Shown: in pieces, positions 1 through 7,799 of the stretch
Numbering within the stretch: the stretch's first letter is position 1
Layout of the letters: the number at the start of each line of letters is the position of its first letter
Source of the DNA: Candidatus Rokuibacteriota bacterium
GTDB lineage: Bacteria > Methylomirabilota > Methylomirabilia > Rokubacteriales > CSP1-6
Reading direction: 5' to 3'
DNA: 54,745 nt
NCBI GenBank assembly: GCA_003220225.1
Contig: QHRU01000066.1
Span: forward strand, 1-54,745
Program-made: the position numbers and the translations under genes
Notes under the pieces: model-generated
Seen by the model: only the letters and a program-made list of their open reading frames with translations
Database searches by the model: none
Told to the model about the DNA's origin: nothing

Positions 1-1
1 G

Positions 2-76
2 CTCGCGGTGCTGCTGGCCGAGGCGGCGAAGGCCGGCGCCCGACTGGACGAGGCGAGCGATGTCGTCGCTGCGTGA
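2..76 (+). CDS. DUF692 family protein HvfB/BufB, C-terminal end only
   Basis: This is the last 24 codons of a gene that enters from the left. The readable tail (LAVLLAEAAKAGARLDEASD) resembles the C-terminal helix of DUF692 proteins, the HvfB/BufB maturases of bufferin-type RiPP peptides. It overlaps the start of the following HvfC-like gene by 17 nt, which is the usual gene order and coupling for hvfB-hvfC. The identification rests on this short tail plus the neighbour, so it is moderately supported only. Confidence 0.55.
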   Translation, partial: LAVLLAEAAKAGARLDEASDVVAA

Positions 77-818
77 GCTCCAGGCGGGGTTCCGCGCGGC
101 GCTGCTCGCCGGCGACGAGCGCGGGGTGGCGCCCGACGTCGTCGACGACGGCGTGAACGCCTCGGCGCGGCTGGCCGTCTATCGCCACCACGTCCTCACG
201 AGCCTCAGCGCCGCGCTGGAGGCGACGTTCCCCGTCGTCTGCCGTCTCGTCGACCGGCGCTTCTTCGGCTGGCTCGCCGACAGCTACGTGCGCGCGCATC
301 CACCAGCGGGGCCGTGCCTGTTCGAGTATGGCGCCGACCTCCCCGAGTTCATCGCCGCGTTTCCAGCCTGCGCGCCGCTGCCGTGGCTCGCCGACGTGGC
401 GCGGCTCGAGTGGGCGATGAACGTCGCGCTTCACGCGCCCGACGCCGTGCCGCTGGAGCCGGAGGCGCTGCGAACGCTGCCGCCCGCGACGCTCGCGCGG
501 CTCACGCTGCGCCTCGACCCCTCGGTGACACTGCTGGCGTCGCGCTGGCCCGTGGACGCTATCTGGGACGCCAACCAGGCTGGCGTCGACCCGGCGCCCA
601 GGGTGGATCTCGACGCCGGCGGCGTGTGGCTCGAGATCCGGCGGCGGGACGGCGACGTCGTACGACGCGCGCTGCCGCGCGCGGTGTTCGCGTTCCGCGC
701 GGCGCTTGCCGAGGGCCGCGCGCTCGAAGAGGCCGTCGAGAGCGCACTGGACGCGGATCCCGCCTTCGACCTCGCCGGCGAGATCCGCGCGCTGCTCGAC
801 GAGCGGCTCGTCTGTTGA
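60..818 (+). CDS. HvfC/BufC family protein (DUF2063 domain)
   Basis: A 252-aa protein with the DUF2063 N-terminal module: LQAGFRAALL, the conserved NASARLAVYRHHV segment near residues 33-45, then LEATFPVVCRLV and FFGWLADSYVRAHPPAGPCL. Members accompany DUF692 iron enzymes (HvfB/MbnB-like) that modify cysteine-rich precursor peptides, and HvfC is thought to be the partner that presents the substrate. The ATG at 60 lies inside the end of the DUF692 gene, implying translational coupling. The precursor peptide gene (DUF2282-type) would lie upstream, outside the window. Length is normal for the family and no damage is visible. Confidence 0.85.
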   Translation: MSSLRELQAGFRAALLAGDERGVAPDVVDDGVNASARLAVYRHHVLTSLSAALEATFPVVCRLVDRRFFGWLADSYVRAHPPAGPCLFEYGADLPEFIAAFPACAPLPWLADVARLEWAMNVALHAPDAVPLEPEALRTLPPATLARLTLRLDPSVTLLASRWPVDAIWDANQAGVDPAPRVDLDAGGVWLEIRRRDGDVVRRALPRAVFAFRAALAEGRALEEAVESALDADPAFDLAGEIRALLDERLVC

Positions 819-820
819 TG

Positions 821-893
821 TGGGGGGCCCCGAAGGGCCCCCCACCCCCCCCAACGTTCGTCGCGCCCCGGCAAAGCCGTGGCGCTCCTCGAT
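821..893 (-). repeat. Double-hairpin convergent-gene element, copy 1
   Basis: Between convergent hvfC and the OsmC-like gene. Read on the minus strand it holds hairpin M1 (GCGCC, mismatch A, CGGC, TTT loop, GCCG, G, GGCGC) followed by M2, a perfect 10-bp stem at 821-830/835-844 with a CGAA loop. The same order and near-identical sequence occur at 16681-16753 and 20017-20121. It is probably a bidirectional terminator. Confidence 0.75.
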
Positions 894-908
894 CCCAGGT
901 CGGCAGAC

Positions 909-1397
909 CTAGCCGCGCAGCTCCACGTTGCGGTTGCCGGCGCGCACCTTCGCGTCCCACGTGACCTCGATCGCGCCTTTCACGCTCTCGTGCGCCGGGC
1001 AGCCTTGCGGATGCGCCGCCAGCGCTCGCTCGGTCGCTTCGAGCGCGTCCGCCGGCACGGCGAGGTCGTAGTGGACGTGGATCGAGCGGATGCGGATGGT
1101 TTTGCCGTGGCCGACGATGCGGCCCTCGGCGGCGGCGGTGAAGGTGTCGCGGTCGAACGCGATCTTGCGCCCTGCCAGGGCGCCACGCAGAGTGCCGAAC
1201 ATTCAGCCGGCCACGCCGGCCACGATGTGGTCGAGCGTGGACGCGACGGGCGGGCCCTCGGGGGCGCCGTAGTACTGGCGCAGCGCGCCCTGCACGCCGT
1301 ACACGACGGGCTCGGGTACGTCGCCGAGGTACGCGTGGCGGGCGCCGTTCTTTTCGAGCAGGCGGGTCTTCGAGACGTATTCGAAATCGTCGGCCAT
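909..1397 (-). CDS. OsmC-like peroxide reductase, probable selenoprotein (in-frame TGA = Sec65)
   Basis: Reading through the TGA at 1205-1203 gives one 162-residue OsmC-family protein. The first half ends VASTLDHIVAGVAG and the second begins MFGTLRGALAGRKI in the same frame. OsmC/Ohr proteins carry their catalytic peroxidatic Cys at exactly this point (AxAGC), so TGA replaces Cys, as expected for selenocysteine. The second OsmC cysteine is present (C133 in HPQGCPAH). A 7-bp hairpin with loop GGC lies at 1183-1167, its loop G 27 nt after the TGA, inside the bacterial SECIS range. ATG 1397 follows GGAG; the gene starts 13 nt after the peroxiredoxin-like gene. It probably reduces organic hydroperoxides. 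No Sec-insertion genes are in the window. Confidence 0.85.
1167..1183 (-). promoter_or_regulatory. SECIS-like hairpin of the OsmC-like gene
   Basis: Stem GCGCCCT/AGGGCGC with loop GGC, located 20-36 nt after the in-frame TGA. Bacterial SECIS elements lie within the coding region just downstream of UGA, with a G at the start of a short apical loop; this hairpin satisfies both conditions. Confidence 0.65.
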
Positions 1398-1410
1398 GGT
1401 GCGCGTCTCC

Positions 1411-2064
1411 TCACTCGCCGCGCAGCGCACGCAGCGCTGCCAGCGTGTCCTCGGGCTCGGGTCGGGTGGTGTAGTCGGGATCGCTCTCGGCGGAGTGGAT
1501 GACACCGCGGCGGTCGATCACGAAGCGGGCGGGCATCGGCAAGGTCCACGATGCGTCGCCGTTGTACGCGGCGAGGTCGAGCGGGAACGACCGGTACACC
1601 GCGCGCAGGTACTCGGGCAGCGTGAACGTCAGACCGAACTTCGTCGCGACCTCGTTGCCGCGATCGCTCAGGATCTCGAAACCGAGCGCGCGGCTTCGGA
1701 TCAGCTCACGGTTGTGCTCGGGCAGCTGCGGCGAGATCGCGACCAGGCTCGCGCCGAGCGCGGTGATCTCTGGCAGGACCTTCTGTAGAGCTACCAGCTC
1801 TACGTTGCAGTACGGTCACCAGCGGCCGCGGTAGAAGGTGACGACCAGCGGGCCGCGCGCGAGCAGGGTCTGGCTGTCCACGATCCGTTCGTTCCCGTCT
1901 GGCAGGGCGAAGCGGGGCGCCGGGTCGCCGGCCTTCAGCACCCGGCCCGGCGCGCCCGACGCGCGCAGCTCGTCCACCGCGCGGCGCATCGTGGCCACGG
2001 TCTCCGACGGGCGCTTGGCCTCCGCCCGCTCCCGCAGCGTCTTCAGCTCGTCTTTGAGCGCCAT
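1411..2064 (-). CDS. Peroxiredoxin-like AhpC/TSA protein, probable selenoprotein (Sec83, UPYC)
   Basis: A 217-residue thioredoxin-fold protein split by one in-frame TGA at 1818-1816. The sequence around it reads LVVTFYRGRW-TGA-PYCNVELVAL. The usual family motif is FYRGxWCPYC, so TGA replaces the peroxidatic Cys and C86 is the resolving partner. Codons after the TGA form a perfect 8-bp hairpin with loop GGT at 1803-1785; they use AT-ending codons (GTA, CTA) that are rare in neighbouring genes, as if the RNA structure were selected. ATG 2064 is preceded by AGGAGG. The protein should reduce peroxides using thiol reductants. It is probably co-transcribed with the OsmC-like gene 13 nt downstream. 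A nonsense mutation is unlikely because both halves are otherwise intact. Confidence 0.88.
1785..1803 (-). promoter_or_regulatory. SECIS-like hairpin of the peroxiredoxin-like gene
   Basis: Perfect stem GTAGAGCT/AGCTCTAC with loop GGT, 13-31 nt downstream of the in-frame TGA. The loop G sits 21 nt after the TGA. This is the clearest of the three SECIS candidates in the window. Confidence 0.75.
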
Positions 2065-2120
2065 GCGTGCCTCCTCTTCGCATTGGGACACCGCGGCGGC
2101 GGCCGAAGATTCACGAGTGG

Positions 2121-2126
2121 TAGACT
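2121..2126 (+). promoter_or_regulatory. Putative -10 box (TAGACT), leaderless start of the ECF sigma gene
   Basis: TAGACT ends 7 nt before the TTG proposed as start codon at 2134, so transcription would begin at or next to the start codon. This matches the pattern seen before many genes in the window. Confidence 0.45.
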
Positions 2127-2133
2127 GCGCTCG

Positions 2134-2733
2134 TTGAGTGTCGAGGATCGCGATTTACTCGCGCGCGCGACCGCCGGGGAGGCGGGCGCGCTCGAGACCC
2201 TCATGACCCGGTACTCCGCACGCGTCTACCGGCTCGCGTACGGTATCACGCGCAACGCCGCCGACGCCGAGGAGGTCGTGCAGGACGTCTTCCTCCAGAT
2301 CGTCAACAAGGGCGGCGGCTTCGAGGGCCGCGCGGCCCTCTCCAGCTGGATCTACCGGATCACGACCAATGTCAGCCTCAACAAGCGCCGCGGCAAGCAC
2401 CGCGAGCTCGAGACCTCGCTCGACGAGCTCCTGCCGACGTACCTGCCGGACGGCCACCGGGCGGGCGAGCGCGCGTTCCTCGTGGCGGACTGGTCGGGCA
2501 CGCCGGAGAGCGAGCTGCTCTCCGGCGAGTCGCGCCGGATCCTCGAGGCGGCGATCGATCGACTGCCCGAGCACTACCGGGCGGTGCTCGTCCTCAAGGA
2601 CGTCGACGAGCTGTCCAGCGACGAGGTCGCAGAGATCGTGGGCGACAGCGTGGCCGCAGTGAAGACGCGCTTGCATCGCGCGCGGATGGCGCTGCGCGAG
2701 CAGCTCACCCGTCGCCTCGGAGCCGGCGCATGA
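2134..2733 (+). CDS. ECF-type RNA polymerase sigma factor (sigma-70 family)
   Basis: About 199 aa. Region 2 is visible (LMTRYSARVYRLAYGITRN, DAEEVVQDVFLQI, then ALSSWIYRITTNVSLNKRR) and region 4 near the C-terminus (LPEHYRAVLVLKDVDELSSDEVAEI, KTRLHRARMALREQL). A 40-50 residue linker separates them. I place the start at TTG 2134 (MSVEDRDLLARA) because the usual N-terminus begins there and a -10-like box sits just upstream; an in-frame ATG at 2083 is the alternative. The stop overlaps the ATG of a zinc-finger anti-sigma gene (ATGA), the classic sigma/anti-sigma arrangement. The signal sensed is unknown; the neighbouring selenium-dependent peroxidases make redox stress a reasonable guess. Confidence 0.93.
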   Translation: MSVEDRDLLARATAGEAGALETLMTRYSARVYRLAYGITRNAADAEEVVQDVFLQIVNKGGGFEGRAALSSWIYRITTNVSLNKRRGKHRELETSLDELLPTYLPDGHRAGERAFLVADWSGTPESELLSGESRRILEAAIDRLPEHYRAVLVLKDVDELSSDEVAEIVGDSVAAVKTRLHRARMALREQLTRRLGAGA

Positions 2734-2960
2734 CCTGCCGCGAAGCGATCGACGTCCTCGCCGACTACGTCGACGGCACGATGCCGGCGGACCTCGCGGC
2801 CGAGCTGGAGCGTCATCTCGCCGGCTGCGACCCGTGCCGCGCCTACCTCGCCACGTATCGCACGACGCGAGCGCTGGTCTCGGCCGCCGCCGCCGTCGAG
2901 ATGCCGGACGAGATGAAGACGCGCCTGCGTCGATTTCTCGCGGCGCAGCAGCGGCGGTGA
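2730..2960 (+). CDS. Zinc-finger anti-sigma factor (zf-HC2/ZAS type)
   Basis: A 76-aa soluble protein starting MTCREAIDVLADYVDG. It carries the ZAS motif H-x3-C-x2-C (HLAGCDPC, residues 29-36) plus an N-terminal Cys3, which bind zinc and hold the ECF sigma factor. No transmembrane segment follows, unlike many anti-sigmas, so it is probably cytoplasmic and may respond to redox or metal state through the zinc site. Its ATG overlaps the sigma stop, and its own TGA overlaps the GTG of the glycosyltransferase gene, so the three form one operon. Confidence 0.9.
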   Translation: MTCREAIDVLADYVDGTMPADLAAELERHLAGCDPCRAYLATYRTTRALVSAAAAVEMPDEMKTRLRRFLAAQQRR

Positions 2961-4204
2961 CCGGGGCCGCCGTCGCCGGCCTCGGCCTCATCGCCGCCTG
3001 CGCCGCCATCGCGCGGCTGTCGAATCTCGTCGAGTCGGCTGCCGCGTTCCTCGTGTGGTTCTCCGTCGCCTTCCTCTGCTATGCGCTCGCGAGCTGGCGG
3101 CTGGCCGCCGCGCGTGGTCCCCGAGCGCTGGCGCTCGTGATCGTGGTCGGCGTGATCGCCCGGCTGACGCTCGTCTTGGCAGCGCCGACGCTGTCGACCG
3201 ATGCGTACCGGTACGTGTGGGACGCGCGGGTGGCCCAGGCGGGCATCAGCCCGTATGCGTTCGCGCCCGCCGACCGGGAGCTCGAGCGGTTGCGCGACGC
3301 CGAGATCTTCCCTCGGTTGAACCATCCCACGTGGCGTACGCTCTATCCGCCGGCCACCCAGGCGTTCTTCCACACGGTCTATCGCCTGATGCCCGACAGC
3401 GTTCTCGCCATGAAGCTGGCCGTCGCGCTGCTGGAGCTCGTCGGAGTCGCGACGGTGCTCGGGCTGCTGCGCGCGGCGGGCCGGCCGCTCTCACACGCGG
3501 TGATCTATGTGTGGAACCCGCTGGTGCTCGTCGAGGTGTGGGGCACGGGTCACGTCGACGGTGTCCTCGTGCCGCTGGTGGCGGGTGCCATGTGGGCGAG
3601 CGTGCGGAGCCGGTACGCGGCGGCTGGCGCGCTGCTCGGTGTGGGGACCCTCTTCAAGCTGTACCCGGCCGCGCTGCTCGGGCTGCTGCCCGTCGCCGCG
3701 TGGCCCGCGGCGACGGCGAGCCTCGCCGGGGTCGTGCTCCTGGGCTATGCGCCCGGCCTGGTGACCGGCACCGCGGTGCTCGGGTCGCTCCCGCGATACC
3801 TGACGGAGGAGTACTTCAATCCGGGTCTCGTGCGGTCCGTGGTCGACGTGCCGATCGTGACCGCGGCCGCAGCCGCGGCCTGGCTGACGGCCCTCGCGGT
3901 GGTGCGGCGCCCCACCCCGCTGGGCGAGCGCGCGGTTCTCCTGGTCGGGGGATTGCTGGTCCTGGCCCCGAACATCTTCCCGTGGTATGCGGTCTCGCTC
4001 GCGACCGTTCTGGCGTGGGCGCCGTCGCTGCCGTGGATCGCGTTCACCGGCACCGTGATGTTCGCTTACACGTTCTTCCTGCAGGACCCGTGGAACATTC
4101 CCGGCTGGGCGCGTACCGTCGAGTTCACGCCACTGGCGCTCGGCGGCGGATGGTGGCTCCTCACGCGGCTGTCGACGCCGGGCTGGCGGGAGCGCGCGAC
4201 ATGA
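2957..4204 (+). CDS. GT-C fold polyprenyl-phosphate glycosyltransferase-like membrane protein (GT87/DUF2029)
   Basis: A 415-aa polytopic membrane protein with about ten hydrophobic segments. After the first two or three helices it has the acidic loop STDAYRYVWDARVAQAGISP, resembling the D-x-YRYxWDGR loop of GT87-like mannosyltransferases that use polyprenyl-phosphate sugars. PLVLVEVWGTGHVDG and the aromatic segment NIFPWYAVSL fit the family. The start is GTG 2957, overlapping the anti-sigma stop (GTGA), so it belongs to the sigma operon and may remodel envelope glycans on its command. The sugar and acceptor cannot be told from sequence. Confidence 0.75.
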   Translation: MTGAAVAGLGLIAACAAIARLSNLVESAAAFLVWFSVAFLCYALASWRLAAARGPRALALVIVVGVIARLTLVLAAPTLSTDAYRYVWDARVAQAGISPYAFAPADRELERLRDAEIFPRLNHPTWRTLYPPATQAFFHTVYRLMPDSVLAMKLAVALLELVGVATVLGLLRAAGRPLSHAVIYVWNPLVLVEVWGTGHVDGVLVPLVAGAMWASVRSRYAAAGALLGVGTLFKLYPAALLGLLPVAAWPAATASLAGVVLLGYAPGLVTGTAVLGSLPRYLTEEYFNPGLVRSVVDVPIVTAAAAAAWLTALAVVRRPTPLGERAVLLVGGLLVLAPNIFPWYAVSLATVLAWAPSLPWIAFTGTVMFAYTFFLQDPWNIPGWARTVEFTPLALGGGWWLLTRLSTPGWRERAT

Positions 4205-4222
4205 GCGTGCCGTCGAACGTCG

Positions 4223-4897
4223 TCATCGGCCTCGCCTCCTGAAGAATCGTCGAGTCTGCAACGGCGCCTCGTCGTCGCGGTCCCCGAGCGAGACGATCAA
4301 TCGCTCGAGGTCCTCGGCGGTGTCGACGTCGAACCACGCCGGCAAGCACTCGACCCGGAGCCCTGCGGCGTGCGCCCGCCGCAGCGTCTCGGGCAGGACC
4401 TCCGGAGTGCTCCACGGCATGGCGTCGAAGAGCGTCGGCCACGCCTGCCGCACGCCGATGAGGTAGTAGCCGCCGTCGTCGGACGGTCCGACGACGACGT
4501 CCGTCGCCGACCTCGACAGGACGTCGACGGCCTGGCGCAGGTACTCGGTCGGCAGATTCGGGGTATCGCTGTCGATCGCGACGGCGCCGACGTAGCCTTC
4601 CCCTAACAGCGCGCCGAGGCTGTTGAGGAGCCGACTGCCGAGGTCGGCGCCGCGCTGCGCGATGAGCCGGAAGCCGGGCGCGATCGCCTCGAACAGGCTC
4701 CGGCTATCGTCGGGCGTGAACGCGATCACGCCGGTCGCGCCGCCGAGCGCCCGCACCTGCTCCACCTTGTCGCGCAGGAAGCAGTCGTAGAGGCCCGCCG
4801 CCTCCTCGGGCGACAGCGGCGGGCAGAGCCGGGTCTTGACCTCGCCCGGTTTCGGGGCCTTCGCCATGATCGCGACCGCGACGCGCGCGCCGTCCAT
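4223..4897 (-). CDS. TIGR04282 family glycosyltransferase (DUF2064)
   Basis: A 224-aa GT-A-like protein: VAIMAKAPKPGEVKTRLCP at residues 8-26 is the signature nucleotide-binding segment, followed by AIDSDTPNLP (DxD-like) and VGPSDDGGYYLIGV. Family members were named for arsenosugar biosynthesis neighbourhoods and are found widely next to other glycosyltransferases. It ends 18 nt from the convergent GT-C gene. The start chosen is MDGARVAV at 4897; an upstream ATG at 4957 would add a poorly conserved 20 residues. The sugar acceptor is unknown. Confidence 0.85.
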   Translation of the reverse strand: MDGARVAVAIMAKAPKPGEVKTRLCPPLSPEEAAGLYDCFLRDKVEQVRALGGATGVIAFTPDDSRSLFEAIAPGFRLIAQRGADLGSRLLNSLGALLGEGYVGAVAIDSDTPNLPTEYLRQAVDVLSRSATDVVVGPSDDGGYYLIGVRQAWPTLFDAMPWSTPEVLPETLRRAHAAGLRVECLPAWFDVDTAEDLERLIVSLGDRDDEAPLQTRRFFRRRGR

Positions 4898-5004
4898 TCG
4901 GAGCACCGATTCTTGCACGCTTCGTGGGCGTCCTTTCCTCAGGCCCCCGCCGCGCACCTCGGACGCCGCGTCACGCGTCTAACTGCACGAGCCCAGGAGG
5001 ACCC

Positions 5005-5808
5005 ATGCCACAGAGCTTGAAGAGTCAGACCGCCCTCGTGACCGGCGCCGCATCCGGCATCGGCGCCGGGGTGGCGCGCGCGCTCGGCGCCGCCGGCGCC
5101 GCGGTGGTCATCAACTACGTCACGAACCCCGCCGCCGCCGAGGCGGTGGCCGCCGAGATCCGCGCCGGCGGCGCCGAGGCGACGGCGCTCCAGGCCGACG
5201 TGTCCAGTGAGCTCGAGGTGCGCGAGATGTTCGCCAAGGCGATCGCCCACTTCGGCGCCATCGACATCCTCGTCAACAACGCCGGCCTGCAGCAGGACGC
5301 GCCGCTCGTCGACATGACGCTCGCCCAGTGGAACAAGGTCATCGGCGTCAACCTCACGGGCATGTTCCTGTGCGCGCGCGAGGCAGCCCGCGAGATGATC
5401 CGCCGCGGCGTCCGCGCCGACGTGTCGCGTGCCGCCGGCAAGATCGTCTGCATCTCGTCGGTGCACGAGGTGATCCCGTGGGCCGGCCACGCGAACTACG
5501 CGGCGTCCAAGGGCGGCGTGAAGCTCCTCATGCAGTCGCTCGCCCAGGAGCTGGCGCCCCACCGGATCCGCGTGAACTCCGTGGCGCCGGGCGCGATCCA
5601 GACGCCGATCAACCGCGCAGCGTGGGAGACGCCCGAAGCGCTCGCGTCGCTCCTGCGGCTGATTCCCTACGGGCGGATCGGCCAGCCCGAGGACATCGGG
5701 CGCGTGGTCGCGTGGCTCGCCTCGGACGACGCCGACTACATCCACGGCCAGACGATCTTCGTGGACGGCGGCATGACGCTCTATCCCGAATTCGCGCGCG
5801 GAGGCTAG
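5005..5808 (+). CDS. SDR family oxidoreductase (glucose 1-dehydrogenase-like)
   Basis: A 267-aa classical short-chain dehydrogenase. It has the cofactor loop TGAASGIG (residues 14-21), NNAG near residue 92, the catalytic Ser in CISSVHE, YAASK as the Tyr/Lys pair and PGAIQTPINRAAW as the substrate loop. The C-terminal GQTIFVDGGMTLYPEF is typical of the glucose/ribitol dehydrogenase group. AGGAGG at 4995-5000 fixes ATG 5005. It stands alone between a divergent glycosyltransferase and an MFS gene, so the substrate is not indicated by context. Confidence 0.92.
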   Translation: MPQSLKSQTALVTGAASGIGAGVARALGAAGAAVVINYVTNPAAAEAVAAEIRAGGAEATALQADVSSELEVREMFAKAIAHFGAIDILVNNAGLQQDAPLVDMTLAQWNKVIGVNLTGMFLCAREAAREMIRRGVRADVSRAAGKIVCISSVHEVIPWAGHANYAASKGGVKLLMQSLAQELAPHRIRVNSVAPGAIQTPINRAAWETPEALASLLRLIPYGRIGQPEDIGRVVAWLASDDADYIHGQTIFVDGGMTLYPEFARGG

Positions 5809-5832
5809 CCCGAGCGCGCTTGCCGCCCGCGA

Positions 5833-5838
5833 TAGAAT
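5833..5838 (+). promoter_or_regulatory. Putative -10 box (TAGAAT) for a leaderless MFS mRNA
   Basis: TAGAAT is followed by only 6 nt before the GTG start at 5845, with no Shine-Dalgarno sequence between them. This is the head of a three-gene cluster, so it is one of the better examples of a leaderless promoter. Confidence 0.55.
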
Positions 5839-5844
5839 CGTCGA

Positions 5845-7107
5845 GTGACCCCGCCCCACCTGCGCCACAACGTCGTTGCGCTGGGCGCCGACTACGCGCT
5901 GTTCATGGTCGCGCTGGCCTTCGCCTCGCCGTCCACCATCCTGCCCGCGTTCGCCGCGTGGCTGGGCGCGCCCAACGTCGTGATCGGCGCGATCCCGGCC
6001 GTGATGACGATGGGCTGGTTCCTGCCGTGTCTGTTCGCGGCGCCGTACACGGAAGGGCTGGCGCGCAAGCTGCCCTTCCTCGTCCGCTGGACGATCTGGG
6101 AGCGCGTGCCGTTCCTCGTGCTGGCGGCGGCGGCGTACTGGATGGCCGAGCGGGCCCCGGGCGCGACGCTGGCCGTTCTCCTCGGGATGCTGCTCGCGGT
6201 GACCGGCGTCGGCGGGTTACTGATGCCGGCCTGGATGGACCTCATCGGGCGCGCCATTCCCGTCACGATGCGGGGCCGATTCTTCGCCGTCTCGAGCGTC
6301 GTGGCCAGCGTCGCCGGCCTCGGCGCGAGCGCGGTGGCCGCGGACCTGCTCGCGGCGTATCGACCGGCCGTCGCGTACGCGCTCTGCTTTCTGTGCGGCA
6401 CGGCGTGCCTGCTCGTGTCGTTCGTCGCGCTCGTCGTGGTCCGCGAGCCGGCGGCCGCGGCGCCGGCGGCGGCCACCGAGGGCCTCGGCGTCTACCTCCG
6501 GCGCCTGCCGGCGCTCCTGCGGCGCGACCCGAACTTCGCCTGGTACCTGACCGCGCGCGCGCTGGGCTCGGTGGGCAGCATGGGCGCCGCCTTCTACACC
6601 GTGTACGCGTTGCGCGCGTGGCAGGCGCCGCCGGCGACGGTGGGACTCTTCACGGCGCTGCTGCTCGCGGGCACGATCGCCGGCACCCTCGTGCTCGGCT
6701 GGCTGGCCGATCGCGCCGGTCATCTCCTCGTCGTCCTGACCGGCGCCGCCGCCGTCGTCGCGGCCAACGCGGTGGCGCTCGGCGCGCCCTCGCTCGGCCT
6801 CTTCGGGCTCGTGTTCGTGCTCAGCGGCGTCCATCAGGCGTCGGTGACCGTGTCGGGCCTCAATCTCTTGCTGGAGTTCGCGCCCGCCGAGGGCGAGGGC
6901 CCGACGTATCTCGGGCTCGGTCAGACCTCGCTGGCGCCGGTGGCCTTCGTGGCGCCGCTGGCGGGCGGCCTGCTCGCGGACGGCGCCGGCTTCCCGGCCG
7001 TCTTCATGATCGCTGCGCTCGGCGGGACGGCGGCGATGATCCTGCTCGCGCTGCGCGTGCGCGACCCGCGCCACGCGCGCGCGGTCGCCGCCGAGGGTCG
7101 CGCGTGA
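5845..7107 (+). CDS. MFS transporter
   Basis: A 420-aa membrane protein with roughly twelve hydrophobic segments in two halves and a central cytoplasmic loop (about residues 196-225). The motif between helices 2 and 3 is present in weak form (APYTEGLARKLPFL), and GWLADRAGHLLVVL at about 285-300 is the second-half equivalent. The GTG start lies 6 nt after a -10-like box. Its TGA overlaps the GTG of the HAD gene, so the two are translationally coupled. The substrate cannot be inferred. Confidence 0.87.
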   Translation: MTPPHLRHNVVALGADYALFMVALAFASPSTILPAFAAWLGAPNVVIGAIPAVMTMGWFLPCLFAAPYTEGLARKLPFLVRWTIWERVPFLVLAAAAYWMAERAPGATLAVLLGMLLAVTGVGGLLMPAWMDLIGRAIPVTMRGRFFAVSSVVASVAGLGASAVAADLLAAYRPAVAYALCFLCGTACLLVSFVALVVVREPAAAAPAAATEGLGVYLRRLPALLRRDPNFAWYLTARALGSVGSMGAAFYTVYALRAWQAPPATVGLFTALLLAGTIAGTLVLGWLADRAGHLLVVLTGAAAVVAANAVALGAPSLGLFGLVFVLSGVHQASVTVSGLNLLLEFAPAEGEGPTYLGLGQTSLAPVAFVAPLAGGLLADGAGFPAVFMIAALGGTAAMILLALRVRDPRHARAVAAEGRA

Positions 7108-7799
7108 AGGCGTTGCTGATCGACCTCGATGACACGCTGCTCGCGTACTCGGCGGGCGTAGACGACTCGTGGGCGCAGGCGTGCGGTGGCGCCGCGCTGC
7201 CGGTGGAGGCGGCGACGCTGGTGGCCGTGCTGGCGGAGACGCGCAAGTGGTTCTGGACCGGCGATCCCGCGCGGCACGCGCGCGAGCGCGTGAACATGCT
7301 CGGCGCCTGGACCAAGATCGTCGCCGAGGCGCTCACGCGCTGCGGCTGCGCCGATGACGCGCTCGCCGCCGCCATCGCGCGGGACTTCGCGGCGCGCCGC
7401 CGCGAGGCGATGCGGCTCTTTCCCGAGACGCGCGCCTTCCTGGACGCGCTGCGCGCGCGAGGCCTGCCGCTGGCGCTCGTGACCAACGGCGACGCCGTCC
7501 AGCAGCGCGACAAGATCGAGCGCCACGACCTCGCGCGCTACTTCGACGCGATCCTCATCGAGGGCGAGTTCGGCTGCGGCAAGCCCGAAGCGCGCGTCTA
7601 CCGCGAGGCGCTGCGCCGGCTGGGCGTGGGGTCCGAGGGCGCGTGGATGGTCGGCGACCACCTGGAGTGGGACGTGCTCGCGCCGCAGCGGCTGGGACTC
7701 ACGGGCGTGTGGATCGATCGCGACGGCGCGGGGCTGCCCGCGGAGACGGGCGCGCGCCCGCACCGGATCATCCGCTCGCTCTCGGAGCTGCTCGGATGA
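7104..7799 (+). CDS. HAD family hydrolase
   Basis: A 231-aa haloacid-dehalogenase phosphatase with all four motifs: DLDDT (residues 7-11, catalytic Asp7 and Asp9), VTNGD, the Lys in FGCGKPEARVY, and GDHLEWD. An alpha-helical cap of about 90 residues follows motif I, as in subfamily IA (YjjG-like). GTG 7104 overlaps the MFS stop. The substrate is probably a small phosphate ester, possibly linked to whatever the MFS protein transports, which is a guess from gene order. Confidence 0.9.
   Translation: MKALLIDLDDTLLAYSAGVDDSWAQACGGAALPVEAATLVAVLAETRKWFWTGDPARHARERVNMLGAWTKIVAEALTRCGCADDALAAAIARDFAARRREAMRLFPETRAFLDALRARGLPLALVTNGDAVQQRDKIERHDLARYFDAILIEGEFGCGKPEARVYREALRRLGVGSEGAWMVGDHLEWDVLAPQRLGLTGVWIDRDGAGLPAETGARPHRIIRSLSELLG

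Noticed and set aside
1411-2064. Peroxiredoxin-like gene as a nonsense pseudogene
   Set aside because: Both halves are in one frame with conserved residues, the stop is TGA exactly at the catalytic Cys, and a SECIS-like hairpin follows; decay would not place the stop there in three separate genes.
5328-7103. Upstream extension of the HAD reading frame through the MFS gene
   Set aside because: It overlaps two real genes in another frame and has Arg/Pro-rich nonsense composition; the HAD start at GTG 7104 fits motif I.
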